Position numbers and translations under genes: made by a program. Below, one piece after another: positions 22,373 to 33,767 of a DNA stretch of 64,000 nucleotides. Below the pieces are notes generated by a model. It was not told the origin of the DNA. It did not search any database and saw nothing but the letters and a program-made list of their open reading frames with translations. Every line of letters starts with the position of its first letter. Within the stretch, counting starts at the first letter, position 1. Source of the stretch: Gentiana macrophylla (taxonomy: Eukaryota; Streptophyta; Magnoliopsida; Gentianales; Gentianaceae); NCBI GenBank assembly GCA_026214975.1, contig CM047806.1, positions 100,587,739-100,651,738 on the forward strand. The letters are read 5' to 3'.

Positions 22373-22399
22373 CAAAACCTTTAACCTATTAATTAATTA

Positions 22400-23440
22400 G
22401 ATCAAATCAGCTGGGCAAGGTGAATCGATAACCGAGTATTACTCTTAGGCTCGCGTTTATCGGTCTATTTCATGCAAGGGTCACGCATCTTATGCTTCAT
22501 CGACTCTGTTTTGCCAAAGAGAATGTAGATATATATCGTGCAATTTATTTCTCTTTCTTGGCGGGTGAACGCTCATATTTCTATCTATCCTCACGGTCTC
22601 ACTCTTGATAAACTACCGAATCCATAATTCTTTTGCCCTTATATTCGTTGGTAGAACATAATTCAGGATAAAGCTAGGGTCAACTCTAGTCAAAGTAATG
22701 CGCTATCTACTACACACTAAGGAAAGTGAGTTATACGTGCTTAAGATGGTGGCTCACAACAGAATATGCGCTTAATACGCCACTATTTGAGAAGTGGGCA
22801 CTACTTTTACTTATGCAAAGTGGAACAACGATGTAATCAATTAACTCCAAAAGGTCAAAGGTGTCATTTTTTTCCGAAGTTTTGATGAAACGAATCAAAG
22901 TCTAGGTGGTGAAAAATGCGTCAAGAGAATCAAGATAGTCATGCAATTAATGTAATATAATGCTAAAAAGATAAGTGACGTTCCTACCCCCCAATTAATC
23001 GAAACATTGTCCCCAATGTGAAGATGAAAAAGTTAAAACGAAAAGGAACTTAGCTTCGTTATGGGTGAAGCAACGAGAAATAATGGATCTCCAATATATG
23101 CAATGGGCGACATGTAAGAAGTCTTCGAAAATTAGTTTGCACTAAATATCTCAAACAATCCAAGAGAAGAAATTTGGGTGACAATAACCATATAATGAAA
23201 GTGCGGCACTAAAAGAGAAAATGAAATTACTCTAAAACAATTTAAGCCGACAATATTCGTTATATTATTAAAAAGTCTTCTACATTAGTAGATAGGAAAA
23301 ATAAAATTAAATACTAAAAATGGGAAAATAACAACAAGAAAAAGAAATAAACTAGTCCTCGTCAAAATACTCCTCCCGGTCATCTCTAGGCTCAAAACCG
23401 GTAGGTGGTCCAGAAGTTGAGGCAGAAGCAGTGAAAGAAG
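22400..23440 (-). other. 3' internal non-coding region of element E
   Basis: About 1 kb of AT-rich sequence without a credible ORF on either strand, between the ORF and the 3' LTR of E. I see no further feature. Confidence 0.5.
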
Positions 23441-23444
23441 ACGC

Positions 23445-24480
23445 TCAGTGACGTAGGGTAGTCCTAGGTGGTGGGGTCGAAGGAGGAATGCCTAAAAATT
23501 CCATCATTCTGTCCATTTTGCGATGTAGACTCGCAATCTCTCTTGCATTTTCCTCAATCATGGCTTTATGAGACCGAGGCCCTCCGTGGACCGGAGTGTG
23601 TTCTCTCTCAGCTCTTTGACCCACACGTTTGGATGCTTTTGAAACTGACTGCGAACTTATCTTTGGTTCAAGCTCTTCCCAATCGTCACTAACCAGAACC
23701 GGAACCTCATTTTCCAGAGCGAACATATCAATCATAGGGCCATAATGCAGCTGCTCTCGCTCGGAATCATCGGAAATCTCCACGATGCGGCTATTCATCA
23801 ACATGCTGATGTTAAATGGAGATTCTTGCTCCAGATAAAACATCAATTCCACCCTCCTTGGTTGGCTGAAGGTGGGAACATACAAATCTGTTCAAGATCT
23901 TCCTATCCCAAGATAGGTCATTTTCTAGGAAGATGGTGGGGTCTCCCATTTGATTTTACTTCCATTCCACCCTAAAATAATTAGCTATCATCTTCATCCT
24001 CTCTAGATCATCAACATCATAAGATGATGTGTACTCTTCCGGGCCCACTAGTGGATTGCGCACCCCGTAGTATGCATTGATCCGCTCTATGATGAAATCC
24101 ACTTTGACTCCCCGGACCATGGGAAATGTAGCTCATGGGTTATGCGCCAGATACGCATAGAATTCTTGCACCACCATAGCGTTGAACTGGCTTGGTGCCT
24201 CTGCCATATCTAGAATATCATTACACTTAAGGGCTCTTGGCAAGATAGTGCCACAATCCTCCAAGTCGACGCCACGCTCACGGGCAACCGGTCGTCCGTT
24301 CTAAAGACCTCGGAATGATTCATAAATCTCCAAAGAATTAAATTGTTGAACCCCGTCTATCAAGGGGGTTAGCATCTCCGTATACAACCTGGGGACCACT
24401 CGGACAACATACGGTTCTACTCAAGCGTTTTGGGCCCATCATTGCTAATGACAAAGATGCAAGATGATGAATATGCTCTA
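23445..24480 (-). pseudogene. Plant-transposon-protein-like ORF of element E (broken)
   Basis: Minus-strand frames from about 24450 downward contain FNSLEIYESFRGL, NGRPVARERGVDLEDCG, EAPSQFNAMVVQEFYAYLA and FPMVRGVKVDFIIERINAYY. The last frame (23885-23445) ends in a helical ASLHRKMDRMMEFLG segment and a Pro-rich tail. The (V/I)REFYA...VRG(V)xVxF...IN pattern is that of the putative plant transposon protein family (PF20167 type). At least three in-frame stops or shifts break it. Element F has the homologous FNSIQLYESFRTY and NGRTISREIGIDLNDSG region at 48290-48390. Role unknown. Confidence 0.65.
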
Positions 24481-24709
24481 AAAATTACCATCGGTTTACC
24501 GGAACTATGGGCCGGTTTACCCTGCCTAATTTTTCCGATTTTGTTCTGGGACAGTGCTGCTAAGGATGGAAAAAGATGAATCTGCAAAAACTACACTCGG
24601 TACAAAGAAAGACACCACACATGAGCGCAGAGAGTGAAAAAGGTGTTTAGATGGAAGGAAAATGGGTGATGATGGTGGTGGAAATATTGGTGATGGGTGG
24701 TGAGGTTGG

Positions 24710-24812
24710 CCGGGATTTATAAGGGAAGAAAAAATGGAGAAATTGGTGATGAAGAAGAAGAAGATGATTGTTGATAATGATGAATAATGGTGGTGCAAAG
24801 GTGTTTATATAG
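24710..24812 (-). promoter_or_regulatory. TATA promoter(s) preceding the E ORF
   Basis: On the minus strand CCTATATAAA lies at 24803-24812. A second TATA-like CTTATAAATCCC is at about 24714-24725. The downstream leader is CT/CA-rich, like plant 5' untranslated regions. Exactly the same 10-mer occurs in F at 48875-48884 at the equivalent place. Confidence 0.5.
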
Positions 24813-25635
24813 GAAAAATGATAGAAGATGGAAGGAAATAGTGGGATAGGGGAGTAAGGGTGGTGAGGGGATTGACGGGTTGATTGATGGGATTGAGGAG
24901 GTGGAGTAATGGTGGAGTGTGGGAAATGAGGAAATAATAGAAAATAGGGAAAACGGGGCGGCTGCTCTGACTGGTGGGTAACCGATGCAACGTGTGTCCA
25001 TCACGTGTTATCGAAGGGTGTAATCTATAATCTGACACACAAAATGGATAAAACTCAGCTCGGTAAGGGGGTTATGCCCGATTTACCGGGGCCAACTTCT
25101 CTCCAGATTTTCTCAGTTCCTGTTCTGTACACCTTACATTAACTTGCTGCTCAATCCTGACCTCCAATCACTAGTTCTTACTCCTCCTTTTGGTATTTCT
25201 GACTCGATCCGAACCTACTTCACTAGAATCCTCAACGAGTAAAAAAAACCTTCCCAACATCCATCGGTTTCAAGCCTAAGGGTGCAGTAGGATGAAAAAA
25301 AAACTCGTCATTTCATCCGGCTACTTTTACTGACTCACTTCCTCCTGAGGGTTCAAGAGTTAGTTCTGAGTTTATAGTCACTAGCTCAATTTACCTTCGG
25401 ATCTCCAACCAGTCAAAGGTTGGGGCTTTAACTCACCAAACTTGCATGTTCAAGGTTTTAACCGTCATGCACTTCCCTTCTCATCTGCTATTATCCCTTA
25501 GGAGTTCATTTTCCCGATTTTCCTTAGAAACTTTCTCGCTCTCTCTTCTTGGCATGTCTCGCTCTCTTTGCTCGTGCGCTAGGTCTTCCTCTCGCTTTGA
25601 GATTTAACTTTTATGCCCATGGATTCCATATTCTC
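24813..25635 (-). other. Spacer between protease-like region and promoter of E
   Basis: About 800 bp. The part next to the promoter is G-rich on the plus strand (GGTGGTG and GGGATTGA repeats); the remainder has short unrelated ORFs. No recognised domain. Confidence 0.5.
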
Positions 25636-25639
25636 TCTT

Positions 25640-26560
25640 TTAGCTCTCTACCTTTTCACTACGCAATACGGAAGGGCTAGCTTCCTCGAGCGTCTTGCAG
25701 TGGTTTTTCTCCTCGTGCTCACTAAGAATTAATCTCATAAACTCCTGCTCATAGGTTTCTACGAGAACCTCTCGTTTCCTAGACCTCTCATCCTTTATCT
25801 CCACAAATTTAACATCTCCAGAACCATAAGTCATCCTGCAACGTTCAGACCTATTGTCTAGGTCTAAGATCTTAACGCTTATTGCATCATTGTTCAAACT
25901 TAGAGTGATTTCCCCATTATCATAATCCATGATCGCCCGGCTGGTTGCTAAGAAAGGTCTACCTAATAGAACTGGGGCACTAGGATCCTCCGGTACGTCT
26001 AAAACGGTAAAGTCTATCGGGAATGTGAATCCTCCCGCTTTGATTGTGCAATTATTTAGCGGACCGGCGCGGCATATCTCTGGTTTGATCGACAAAGGCC
26101 ATGGACCGAGTTTTGTCCATGGTCATCTGAATCTTAATATTCTGACAGATGGAGAAAGAAAGAATATTGCAACTCGAACAGGAGTCGCAGAGCCCTAAAC
26201 TTACAGATATACCATTGATTGAGATCGAGAGTCGAAACGTCCCTGGGTCTCCTAGCTTCACTACGGTATCAGAGTGCAGGTAACCCTCGGGCTCAGAAAA
26301 CATTGTGTCTAGATCCTCTTCATGATCATCAGAATCGTAATTGGAAGATATGTCAATTAACTCAACAGAAACGTGCACAGCGATAGGTTTCATACTCATC
26401 AGGCTTTCTTGGCTTCTTGTTTAAGTGCTTCTGTCTCCTCCTCCACACATTTCTTGTCTGCTTCATATTGCTCTTTGACTTTTGATCCCGGGTACATGGA
26501 GATTGGTTTGATATTCAACACTGTACAAGGCATTGTGCTTGACTTGTCTTGACTTTACCA
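25640..26560 (-). pseudogene. Protease-like region of element E
   Basis: The frame 26399-26052 holds LGDPGTFRLSISINGISVSL and LCDSCSSCNILSFSICQ, the place of the gypsy aspartic protease active site; the usual D-(S/L/T)-G is changed to D-S-C. The frame 26095-25640 holds GGFTFPIDFTVLDVPEDPSA, then VLLGRPFLATSRAIMDYDNG, the flap and C-terminal hydrophobic segments of Athila-type protease. Upstream (26560-26400) is a short SMYPGS..EQYEADKK segment shared with F. No gag capsid or zinc knuckle precedes it. Confidence 0.75.
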
Positions 26561-26920
26561 ACTCTTGTTGACTGAATATCCGAAGTGTCCTAAAATTCTG
26601 GCGAAAGAGACAAAAGTAAAACAAAGAGAACAGTTAGCAACTTCCGCTTCAGTTGGGATTAGACCCAACTGTTGCGGACCTACTAACTAAAACTAACAGG
26701 GATATAAACAGAATCACAGAGGCTGTCAGAACTTGATTTTATGACCCTCGGTAAATAGGGGGCTACCCACGGTAAACTGGGCTCAGAATTTCTAATTATG
26801 CCTGTAAAACGATGCAGGTTTATTTCAAGACGACTCAAGACTCAAAAAGAAAATAAATTTAAAAGAAAACAACAACTTCTTAATTATAGATAAAAACGTT
26901 TATTCTTGAAATTGGCCGTT

Positions 26921-26944
26921 GTCCCCAGAAACGGCGCAAAAAGC
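26921..26944 (-). other. Primer binding site of element E
   Basis: On the minus strand TTGCGCCGTTTCTGGGGACA lies just inside the LTR end. It resembles the TGGCGCCGTTGCCGGGGA site used by Athila/Tat elements (tRNA-Asp type). Confidence 0.75.
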
Positions 26945-26945
26945 T

Positions 26946-28357
26946 TGATGTCGCGCTTGTAAGTCGCTTATACTTACTAGGTCAATCGTAGTATAGCAAG
27001 GGAAAATCAAGGTCAATCCCACAGAGACAATGCTACTCAAGTATACATGAGTCTAACGTAATTAAGAAAACATATATGGCCGTTGACCAATAATAAACAT
27101 AAAAGAAACATGATATTCCTTCCCCATCCCATCTATCTACTAACTTGGTATAGTTAATCTTTATGTTTACTTCCCCACACAATTTCCTTAAACTTAATCG
27201 AACGTTTTAATTCAGTTTTAGCTACGGGTGCATCTCCTAACCCTATCTACTTTCATTGTAAGGATAGCAGACAATCTATACGCAACTACTCTCATTCGTT
27301 GGTTGTATTAGTTCATACGCAATAAGATCTAGAAATGCCGGAACACGACCGAAAACCTCTTTAAGCAGCTATCGACAATGACGAGCACGTTCTAGGATCT
27401 ATCAAGACTATGTCGTAACTAACACTTCATCTTGCAAGTCCTTCGTGTTAATTTACGAATTACGAATATTATATTAGCAAGACCTAATTAACCGCTTTTA
27501 ATAATTCTTGTCGATCAACGTGGCGACGTTGAATCTCCAAATTAAGGTAACCTAAAAATGCCTCGGTAACCCGGTATAGATCGCCGGTTTACCAAGAGCG
27601 TGGTTCTTAATCGAGAATCTACATTGCTTCGTTGATTAATTCAAGTAACTTATGGGGTTGTTAAACATGCAGATTAACTATAACACGTAAATACAAATAC
27701 ATCTACCATAATAAAGACATAATGGAACGTTCAAAGCTTCATACCTTCAACTATGGATCTCTAGCTTGATCGACTCAAGATAGAGATGGCAAGGAGGGAA
27801 GAAACCAGAAAATAAATCACCAAAAGCTCAAAGAAACTTTATTTTATCAAATTGTATAAAACCTATCAAAGTATATGAAAACTAATGGAGAATATCTTCA
27901 CACATTGTAATTCATGTTCTGCGGCCTGATATAGATACATTAGCTGACTTAAGACTCAATAAAACCCTAACCGACCTAGTAGATGAGGCAGACTTTAACT
28001 TTGTGTCCCCTAAGGCCTCGGTAAACCGGACCTAGCCCACGGTTTACCTGTCCAGCTCTTCATCTCTTTTTCTGGAAGATTTCTTCTTGGACTTCATTCA
28101 CTTTGCCCAATGTCTTCCTTTTAGCCCATATCCGTCCTTAGCTGTTCCAGACTTTGGTACATCCTGAAAAGGGTATAAACAAGGTAAAGCAGTACCAAAT
28201 CTCCGGGATAATAATATAGATGCAGAATCGTAAACCTAGAATCATGCACATAGCATTTAACACATATTCCATATGATAACGAGCATATTTATCCTCTCTT
28301 GAGCATAATTCAGGGTGAATAAAGGTATAATTAATGGTACTATTTAGAGCGTTATCA
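26946..28357 (-). repeat. 5' LTR of element E (1412 bp)
   Basis: Plus-strand ends are TGATGTC and GTTATCA. The inner end touches the PBS. It aligns with 21221-21881 over its right half. The outer end abuts the RT codons of H at 28358. Confidence 0.85.
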
Positions 28358-29416
28358 TGACTTCATTTGACTTCCTGAAATCAATGCACACTCTGTGCCC
28401 AAAGAACAGTTTGACCAGTATCAACTCAGGGAACTCATTTGGCTGGACAATTAATCCTCCCTTCTTCGGCACGGCATGTATGGGGCTCACCCACTCACTC
28501 TACTACAAAATATGTTATAGGTCACACTTAAAAATGATAATAATCACGCTTTAATAAAACCAAGACAAAGAAAAAAATATATATCGACTTACAACTTTCT
28601 ATCACAATTATTGAAAACCGAGATAAGTTATATCAATCAATCTCATTTTTAAAGTGTCACTTGATTGATATGATATTTCGGTCACTGTTATTGGAAAACC
28701 GAGATATATAATATCAATCAATCTCAATTTTCAATTGTGACTGGATTGATTTTATATTTCTATCACAGTTATTGAAAAAGCGAGATAAATTATCTCACTC
28801 AATCTCACTTCAAAATAGTGACTGAATTGATATCAATATTTTTGTCACAATTATTGAAAAAACAAGATAAATTATATCAATCAATCTCACTTTTAAACTG
28901 TGATTGAATTGATATGATATTTTTGTCACATTGATTGAAAAAACGACATAAATTATATCAATCAATCTCATTTTTAAACTGTGACTGAAATTATAATATT
29001 TTTGTCATAATTATAGAAAAAGGGAGACAAATTACATGATCACTATCTAAAATTGGGAAAATGATTCTCATTTCATGCATCTTGATAACCTCCCCTTTAA
29101 CAACATCTTTCAATTGTGCCGTCAGCCTCCTTTGAGGTTGCGCCACTATGTTCTTGGCAGGATCAACAAAGATCTGATGCATAAAGACTGAGGGACTGAT
29201 CCTTCGGATATCAGCAATTGTCCACACAAGATCTCCCATGTATTCCCTCGGTACTCGTAATAGTTTCTCCTCCTCAAACGTAGATAAAGACAATGAAATA
29301 AATAAGGGGAGAGTATCTTCATGTAAGAACATGTATTTCAAGTGCGAAGGTAAAGGCTTCAACATTAAATTTTGGGGTGGCTCCTCCAATGATGTCCTCT
29401 GCTTCTTTCCAGTCAA
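28358..29416 (-). pseudogene. RT N-terminal region of element H, split by an insertion
   Basis: The frame 29416-29045 contains PLPSHLKYMFLHEDTLPLFI, DLVWTIADIRRISPSVFMHQ and EVIKMHEMRIIFPILDS, the region just before the gypsy RT fingers. After the 540-bp insert, the frame resumes at 28499-28358 with WVSPIHAVPKKGGLIVQPNE and then RVCIDFRKSNE. It ends at the LTR of E. The catalytic YxDD region is not present. Confidence 0.85.
28500..29039. repeat. 540-bp insertion built of ~81-bp tandem repeats
   Basis: About five tandem units of roughly 81 bp (28598-29035). Each contains a TTATTGAAAAA..GAGATAAATTATATC core and TCAATCAATCTCA, followed by a TTGATATGATATTT end. A short unique left part starts CTACTACAAAATATG. 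The whole block is flanked by TCACT on both sides (28495-28499, 29040-29044) and sits between two RT codons of H, so it is an insertion with a probable 5-bp duplication. No inverted termini are evident. Confidence 0.75.
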
Positions 29417-30010
29417 CTATAGTTCAAAAAAATTTCCGCAAAGGACGATGAATGATTCTATCCACAAAGGAAATGGACGAACTCTGTTGACACGCCATTC
29501 ACTACACCATATCCAAGCTTCAACTTCATCATTGCAATAATCCTTACCTTCTTTTAACAAAAACACGGTTGCACCTTCTTGATCCAATGTTGCCTGCTGT
29601 TGCAACTAATAAACAAGTTCATCTATAGCATCCAACATATAGCAGGAGTCTCCCTCGTCATCAGCATATCACTTGACATATTGAAGATACACTATCCTCA
29701 TTCACCCTCGGAATCAAATCTATTTTATGCTCATCGATTAAAGTCTCACTGGTCATTAAGAAGGGTCTTCCTAGGATCAAAGATACATTAGAATTTGTTT
29801 ACATATCAAACACTACAAAATCAATGGAGAATACAAACTTGTCCACTTTGACCAGGGCATCGTCGACAAATCCACAGGATTGTTTCATACAACGATTAAC
29901 TAGTTTTAGGGTGATAGATGTCTCATTGAACTCTTTCATGCCCAGCTTGTGAAAGATGTATAGTGGACTTAGATTGACGCTAGCCCACAAATCGCATGAA
30001 GCTTTATTCA
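29417..30010 (-). pseudogene. Protease region of element H
   Basis: The frame 29990-29799 has WASVNLSPLYIFHKLGMKEF and VDDALVKVDKFVFSIDFVVF, the Athila protease after its active site (the preceding codons give D-L-W where D-x-G is expected). A shifted frame continues with the LILGRPFL-like segment at about 29760. The frame 29605-29417 follows as the protease-RT linker. Confidence 0.75.
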
Positions 30011-30150
30011 GTCATACATCTCCAATTGTGCAAGGTATAAGGAATCTCCTACTATCTTTACACTTGGGTGAAACTTTTCATTGCAAAACTCCTCATTGAG
30101 ATAGATCGTTTCTAGATCTAAATGATTCCTCTTGTGATAGAATGCATCTT

Positions 30151-31830
30151 TCAAGAATTTGCATACTCAGGTATTCTAGCCAGTGCCTCTACCAAGGGAA
30201 TGCTGACTTGTAACATCTTAAACATCTCGATAAAATTTTGTAATGGCACTGTCATTAGGTTTGGACATTCTAAGGGGTAGGGCAAAAAATCAAGATTAAT
30301 AATAACTGTGTTCTGAGACTTACTTCCAGATCGCTGCTCCTTCTCCTTGGCTTCAGTTAGATCCACAGAACTCCACCTTGGTGGGCTCGAGATCCTCCTT
30401 GGTGACTCCCTTATTTCTCCAGATTCTGCCGCATCCTTATCTCTGCATGAGAGATTCACTCCTTCCTCGATCACAGGTCCAGGAAACTGCTTACCACTTC
30501 TTATCATGATCATGTTGACATCCATCGGGTTCTTCTCTGTATTGCTTGGTAACCCACCCGGAGCGTGTTCTAACACATGCTTGGCTATTTGCCCCACTTG
30601 GTGAGACAAATTCTGAACTGAAGCTTCTTGTTTCGTCATACGTGTTTCATTTTTCTGACAATACTTGTTGAAATTCGTGCCTTGTTCACTCATTGACTTG
30701 GTCAATTGAGTGATGCTCTCAGTATATGTCATGCTCATTTTCTCCATTGTTGCCTCCGATCCACTAGACTTGTTTTATTGTGGGAAAAGGCACAAGTTGT
30801 CCTTGACCTCCCTTCACAATTAGAGTCAATATACCTGAATCTAGGGTGGTCATGAGTTCCCGGACGATAACCGCCCCCATATGGGTTCCTTGTCTTCCAA
30901 TGTAATTCACGTCCGCTGTGTCAGGGGTCAGTATGCCATGAACCTTCTCCACTTTGGAAATCCGATCTTGCATACCATCCATATTTTCATTGATCCCCAC
31001 CAGCTGATTTTGTTAAGAAGTATCTTCACTGAGGATTCCCTAACCTGACCGGACTTTCTCAACCACTTGAGTTCCTCACTGACTTGTCAATTCGATTTTC
31101 TTGAGCTTCTCGTATGCCTCATCAGGTGATAGCAATGCATAGCATCTATTGCTCAAACCAATAAGTCTCATTTTTCACTTGGCCTCAATCAGTGGTAAAA
31201 GCTCTCACCCTTATTGGTAAAGAGATATCGTGGTGTCGGCATCTTCATTGTGCCTTCTTAAAATGCTCCCACACTTCCTCGAATTTCTCACATTGGTTCT
31301 GCTTAAAATTCATTATTTCATGTATCATCTAGAGGGACTTCCTACCGGGCAATATTTGTTCATAAATTTACGATGTAGGTCGGTCCACGTCTCGAATCGA
31401 ACTCGCTAACATGGACACAAGCCACTGTTTGGCGTTATCCTTCAGTGTGAATGGAAACCGCTTCAACTTCATATTCTTCTCAAGAACTCCTACCAGCTGT
31501 GCCGTGCTGATAATCTCCAGGAAATTGGTGACGTGAACACTTGGATCTTCATTCGGTATCCCATGGAAGGTAGTGTAACTAGTCAACATCTGAATGATGT
31601 TCGTCTTTGGATAAAATACCTCAACTGCATTCTAAGGTGGTACAATCGTTGGCACGAATCGCTTCAATTGTTGGAACCGCATAACTATCGCTCATCCATA
31701 GCAATTACTTGGGTTGATCCACTGCGAGCTCTATTAGCCTCATCTCGCTCCATTCGAGAACCGCCATATCTTCATCGTGATCCTCCAACAAAGGGGGATC
31801 TTTTCTAGCCCGTCTTCACTTTGATCCCTT
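30151..31830 (-). pseudogene. gag of element H
   Basis: The retrotransposon gag capsid segment lies at 31589-31368 (TTFHGIPNEDPSVHVTNFLE, then KRFPFTLKDNAKQWLVSM). The C-terminal gag at 30747-30151 has NLSHQVGQIAKHVLEHAPGG and the NMIMIRSGK motif, both characteristic of Athila gag. Several stops separate these from the N-terminus near 31810. A zinc knuckle is not obvious, as is usual in Athila. Confidence 0.8.
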
Positions 31831-32284
31831 CGCGTTTCCATCATTGTCACCGCTTTTCTATTTGGTTTCTAGATTTTTCTTGCTAGCTTGTTGTTCTCTT
31901 TAGAAAAATTTTCGATCTCAGGTAAGAATTCCTTTAGCTTGGATGCTGAACATTTAGTGGCATACTGCGAAACAAAACCAATAAACTATTGGGCAATCGC
32001 GGCGGCTGTTTTTACACTTGTGTTTGCGGACACAAAAAAATAATGACTCTTACTACACTACTGACTCTTTTCTGACTAAACATAACAGAATAGGTTCTGC
32101 AGAATCTATCGAATCCCACCGTGTTGACAAAGCTTCCGCCTAGGCGGACAAAATTTTCTAGATTGAAACAAAACATATGATGTTATTACTCAATTATTCA
32201 TAGACAACTAAACTGGACTTAATAATTACAGAATACTAATATACACAAGTACTCAATCTCAAATTCAAAAGTATTCTTGACACT
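31831..32284 (-). other. Leader of element H
   Basis: Between gag and PBS; no ORF of note. AT-rich, nothing else recognised. Confidence 0.5.
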
Positions 32285-32308
32285 AGTCCCTAGAAACGAT
32301 GCTAAAAA
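32285..32308 (-). other. Primer binding site of element H
   Basis: On the minus strand GCATCGTTTCTAGGGACTAG sits just inside the LTR end. It is a degenerate form of the GCGCCGTTGCCGGGGA type site seen in E and F. Confidence 0.55.
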
Positions 32309-32310
32309 CT

Positions 32311-32688
32311 TGATCGCGTGTAGATAACGACACTAGCAAGAGGACTAGTCCAATCAGAGTATAGTTTTTGCGAATCAAGGTCGATCCCCAAGGACTAGTA
32401 AGGATACAATTGAAATTAAGATTGAGAAAAAATTAAGGTTGTCCTTGACCAAATAAAGTTTAAGTAAAGTAAATAATTGACAACCAAAACCACACAAGCA
32501 CGCTTCTTATGAGTTCTCAAAAGATTCCTCTTAACTATGAGTAATTAAACCCTTCCCCCAATTATAAATTTATTTTCCTCGTTGATGAATTTTAAATCAT
32601 TAACAGTTATGGGTGGTACTCCCTAATTTTGACATACTTCCATTATAAGTACAGTATATACCTGTGTGCAACTAAACTACCGTAGGCC
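32311..32688 (-). repeat. 5' LTR of element H, truncated
   Basis: Begins TGATCGCGTG next to the PBS and is cut at 32688, where the G1 LTR (TGATCATG) starts. Confidence 0.75.
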
Positions 32689-33665
32689 TGATCATGTGAA
32701 ACTCACGTACTACTAGTAATATGACTAGGTCTATCGCAATAAAGCAAAGGCGAATCAATGTCGAATACAATAGAGACTCGTAAAAACACGAACTAATCAA
32801 GATTAAGAACAATTAGGGCGGTCTATGACCAACAATGGTGAAACAGTGACAAAGGTAGCAATTACATGCCAGATCAAACACGGATGCAATACTATGAGTT
32901 TCTAATATTAGTTCTATTTATGAATTATTAGTTATTTCCCCAATTTATGCGTTTATCTACCCCGTGGTGAATTTTGACTCTTTAACAGCTACGGGTGCTA
33001 CCCCTAATATTATGCTAGTTCTATTTGCAATGACAATAGGTGCCTGTATGCAATTAATCTCCTTTGTTGGTTGTATTAATCCACATGCAATAAGATCTAG
33101 GGATAGCCGGCTCAATACCGAGAACCTCCCTAAAGTAGCTATCGACACCGACTAGCACATTCCTAAGGATCGATCTGTACTATGTCCGAAATAACACTTC
33201 ACTTTGCAAGACCTTCATGTTAATTTACGATAACATGTAAATAGTTGACTAGACTACTAACATATAAATTAAATCATGTGATCACGAGTAGCTAGCTAGT
33301 GCCGATTATAAGAACTATGATTTACTAGGTATTCAGATTTAGCGATAAAGATCGTCCTAGATCTGAAGAGCACAACCATTATTTCATGATTTATTGCCCA
33401 AAGAATCAGATCTAAACAAAAAATGGTGTATGTAAACTAACTACTACATAATTAGAACTAGTATAAACATTCAATGCATACTAATCACAAAAGAAAGAAC
33501 GACAAATCTAAACTATAAAGTGAAAAGTCATACCTTGAATACATTAGTATAGATCTTCCTCAGATCTCTTCCTAAAAGGCTAATCTGTCGGATCCATGAC
33601 TAGAACTAATAGAAAATAAATAAAGAAAAATATTACTTTTATTGCATAGTAGTACTATTTAGTAA

Positions 33666-33669
<4 letters not shown>
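32689..33669 (-). repeat. G1: truncated gypsy LTR
   Basis: Begins TGATCATG and aligns with the G2 LTR (51654 onward) over most of its length. Shared features include a TAATTAGAACTA block, GTCGGATCC(A/G)TGACTAGAACT and TTTTATTGCAT. Homology ends at the TA microsatellite. No internal region accompanies it. Confidence 0.75.

Positions 33670-33722
<53 letters not shown>
33670..33722. repeat. (TA)n microsatellite
   Basis: About 53 bases of uninterrupted TA. Confidence 0.95.
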
Positions 33723-33726
<4 letters not shown>

Positions 33727-33767
33727 TTGGTCTTCCGCCTAATTTCTCCAATATTTTAAGCCCATTT

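Larger units (their letters stand above)
21221..28357 (-). mobile_element. Element E: Athila-like gypsy derivative lacking RT and integrase
   Basis: It has a right LTR (26946-28357), a PBS, a protease-like region, a TATA-preceded ORF near the 3' end, a polypurine tract and a truncated left LTR (21221-21881). The internal region is about 5.1 kb and contains no RT, RNase H or integrase motif that I can find. Element F has the same order of parts, so this is a family of non-autonomous elements. The LTRs differ by about 15 positions in the first 105 aligned bases, so the insertion is old. The outer right end abuts RT codons of element H, so E inserted into H. Confidence 0.8.
28358..32688 (-). mobile_element. 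Element H: Athila-like gypsy retrotransposon, 5' part
   Basis: Minus strand: a truncated 5' LTR (32311-32688), PBS, gag, protease, and the RT N-terminus up to the IDFRKSNE motif at 28358, where E is inserted. RT is also split by a tandem-repeat insert (28500-29039). The rest of pol and the 3' LTR are not in the window. The outer LTR end is lost where G1 begins. Confidence 0.85.

Noticed and set aside
24526..25038. Ser/Pro/His-rich minus-strand ORFs
   Set aside because: They overlap the TATA boxes and CT/CA-rich leader of the E ORF, so low complexity explains them.
28598..29035. CRISPR array
   Set aside because: The 81-bp units are contiguous without unique spacers, the genome is a plant's, and the block is an insertion in a retrotransposon.
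28500..29039. Complete CACTA transposon (left end CTACTACAAAA)
   Set aside because: There is no matching inverted terminus at the right end. The flanking repeat looks like 5 bp, not the 3 bp typical of CACTA.
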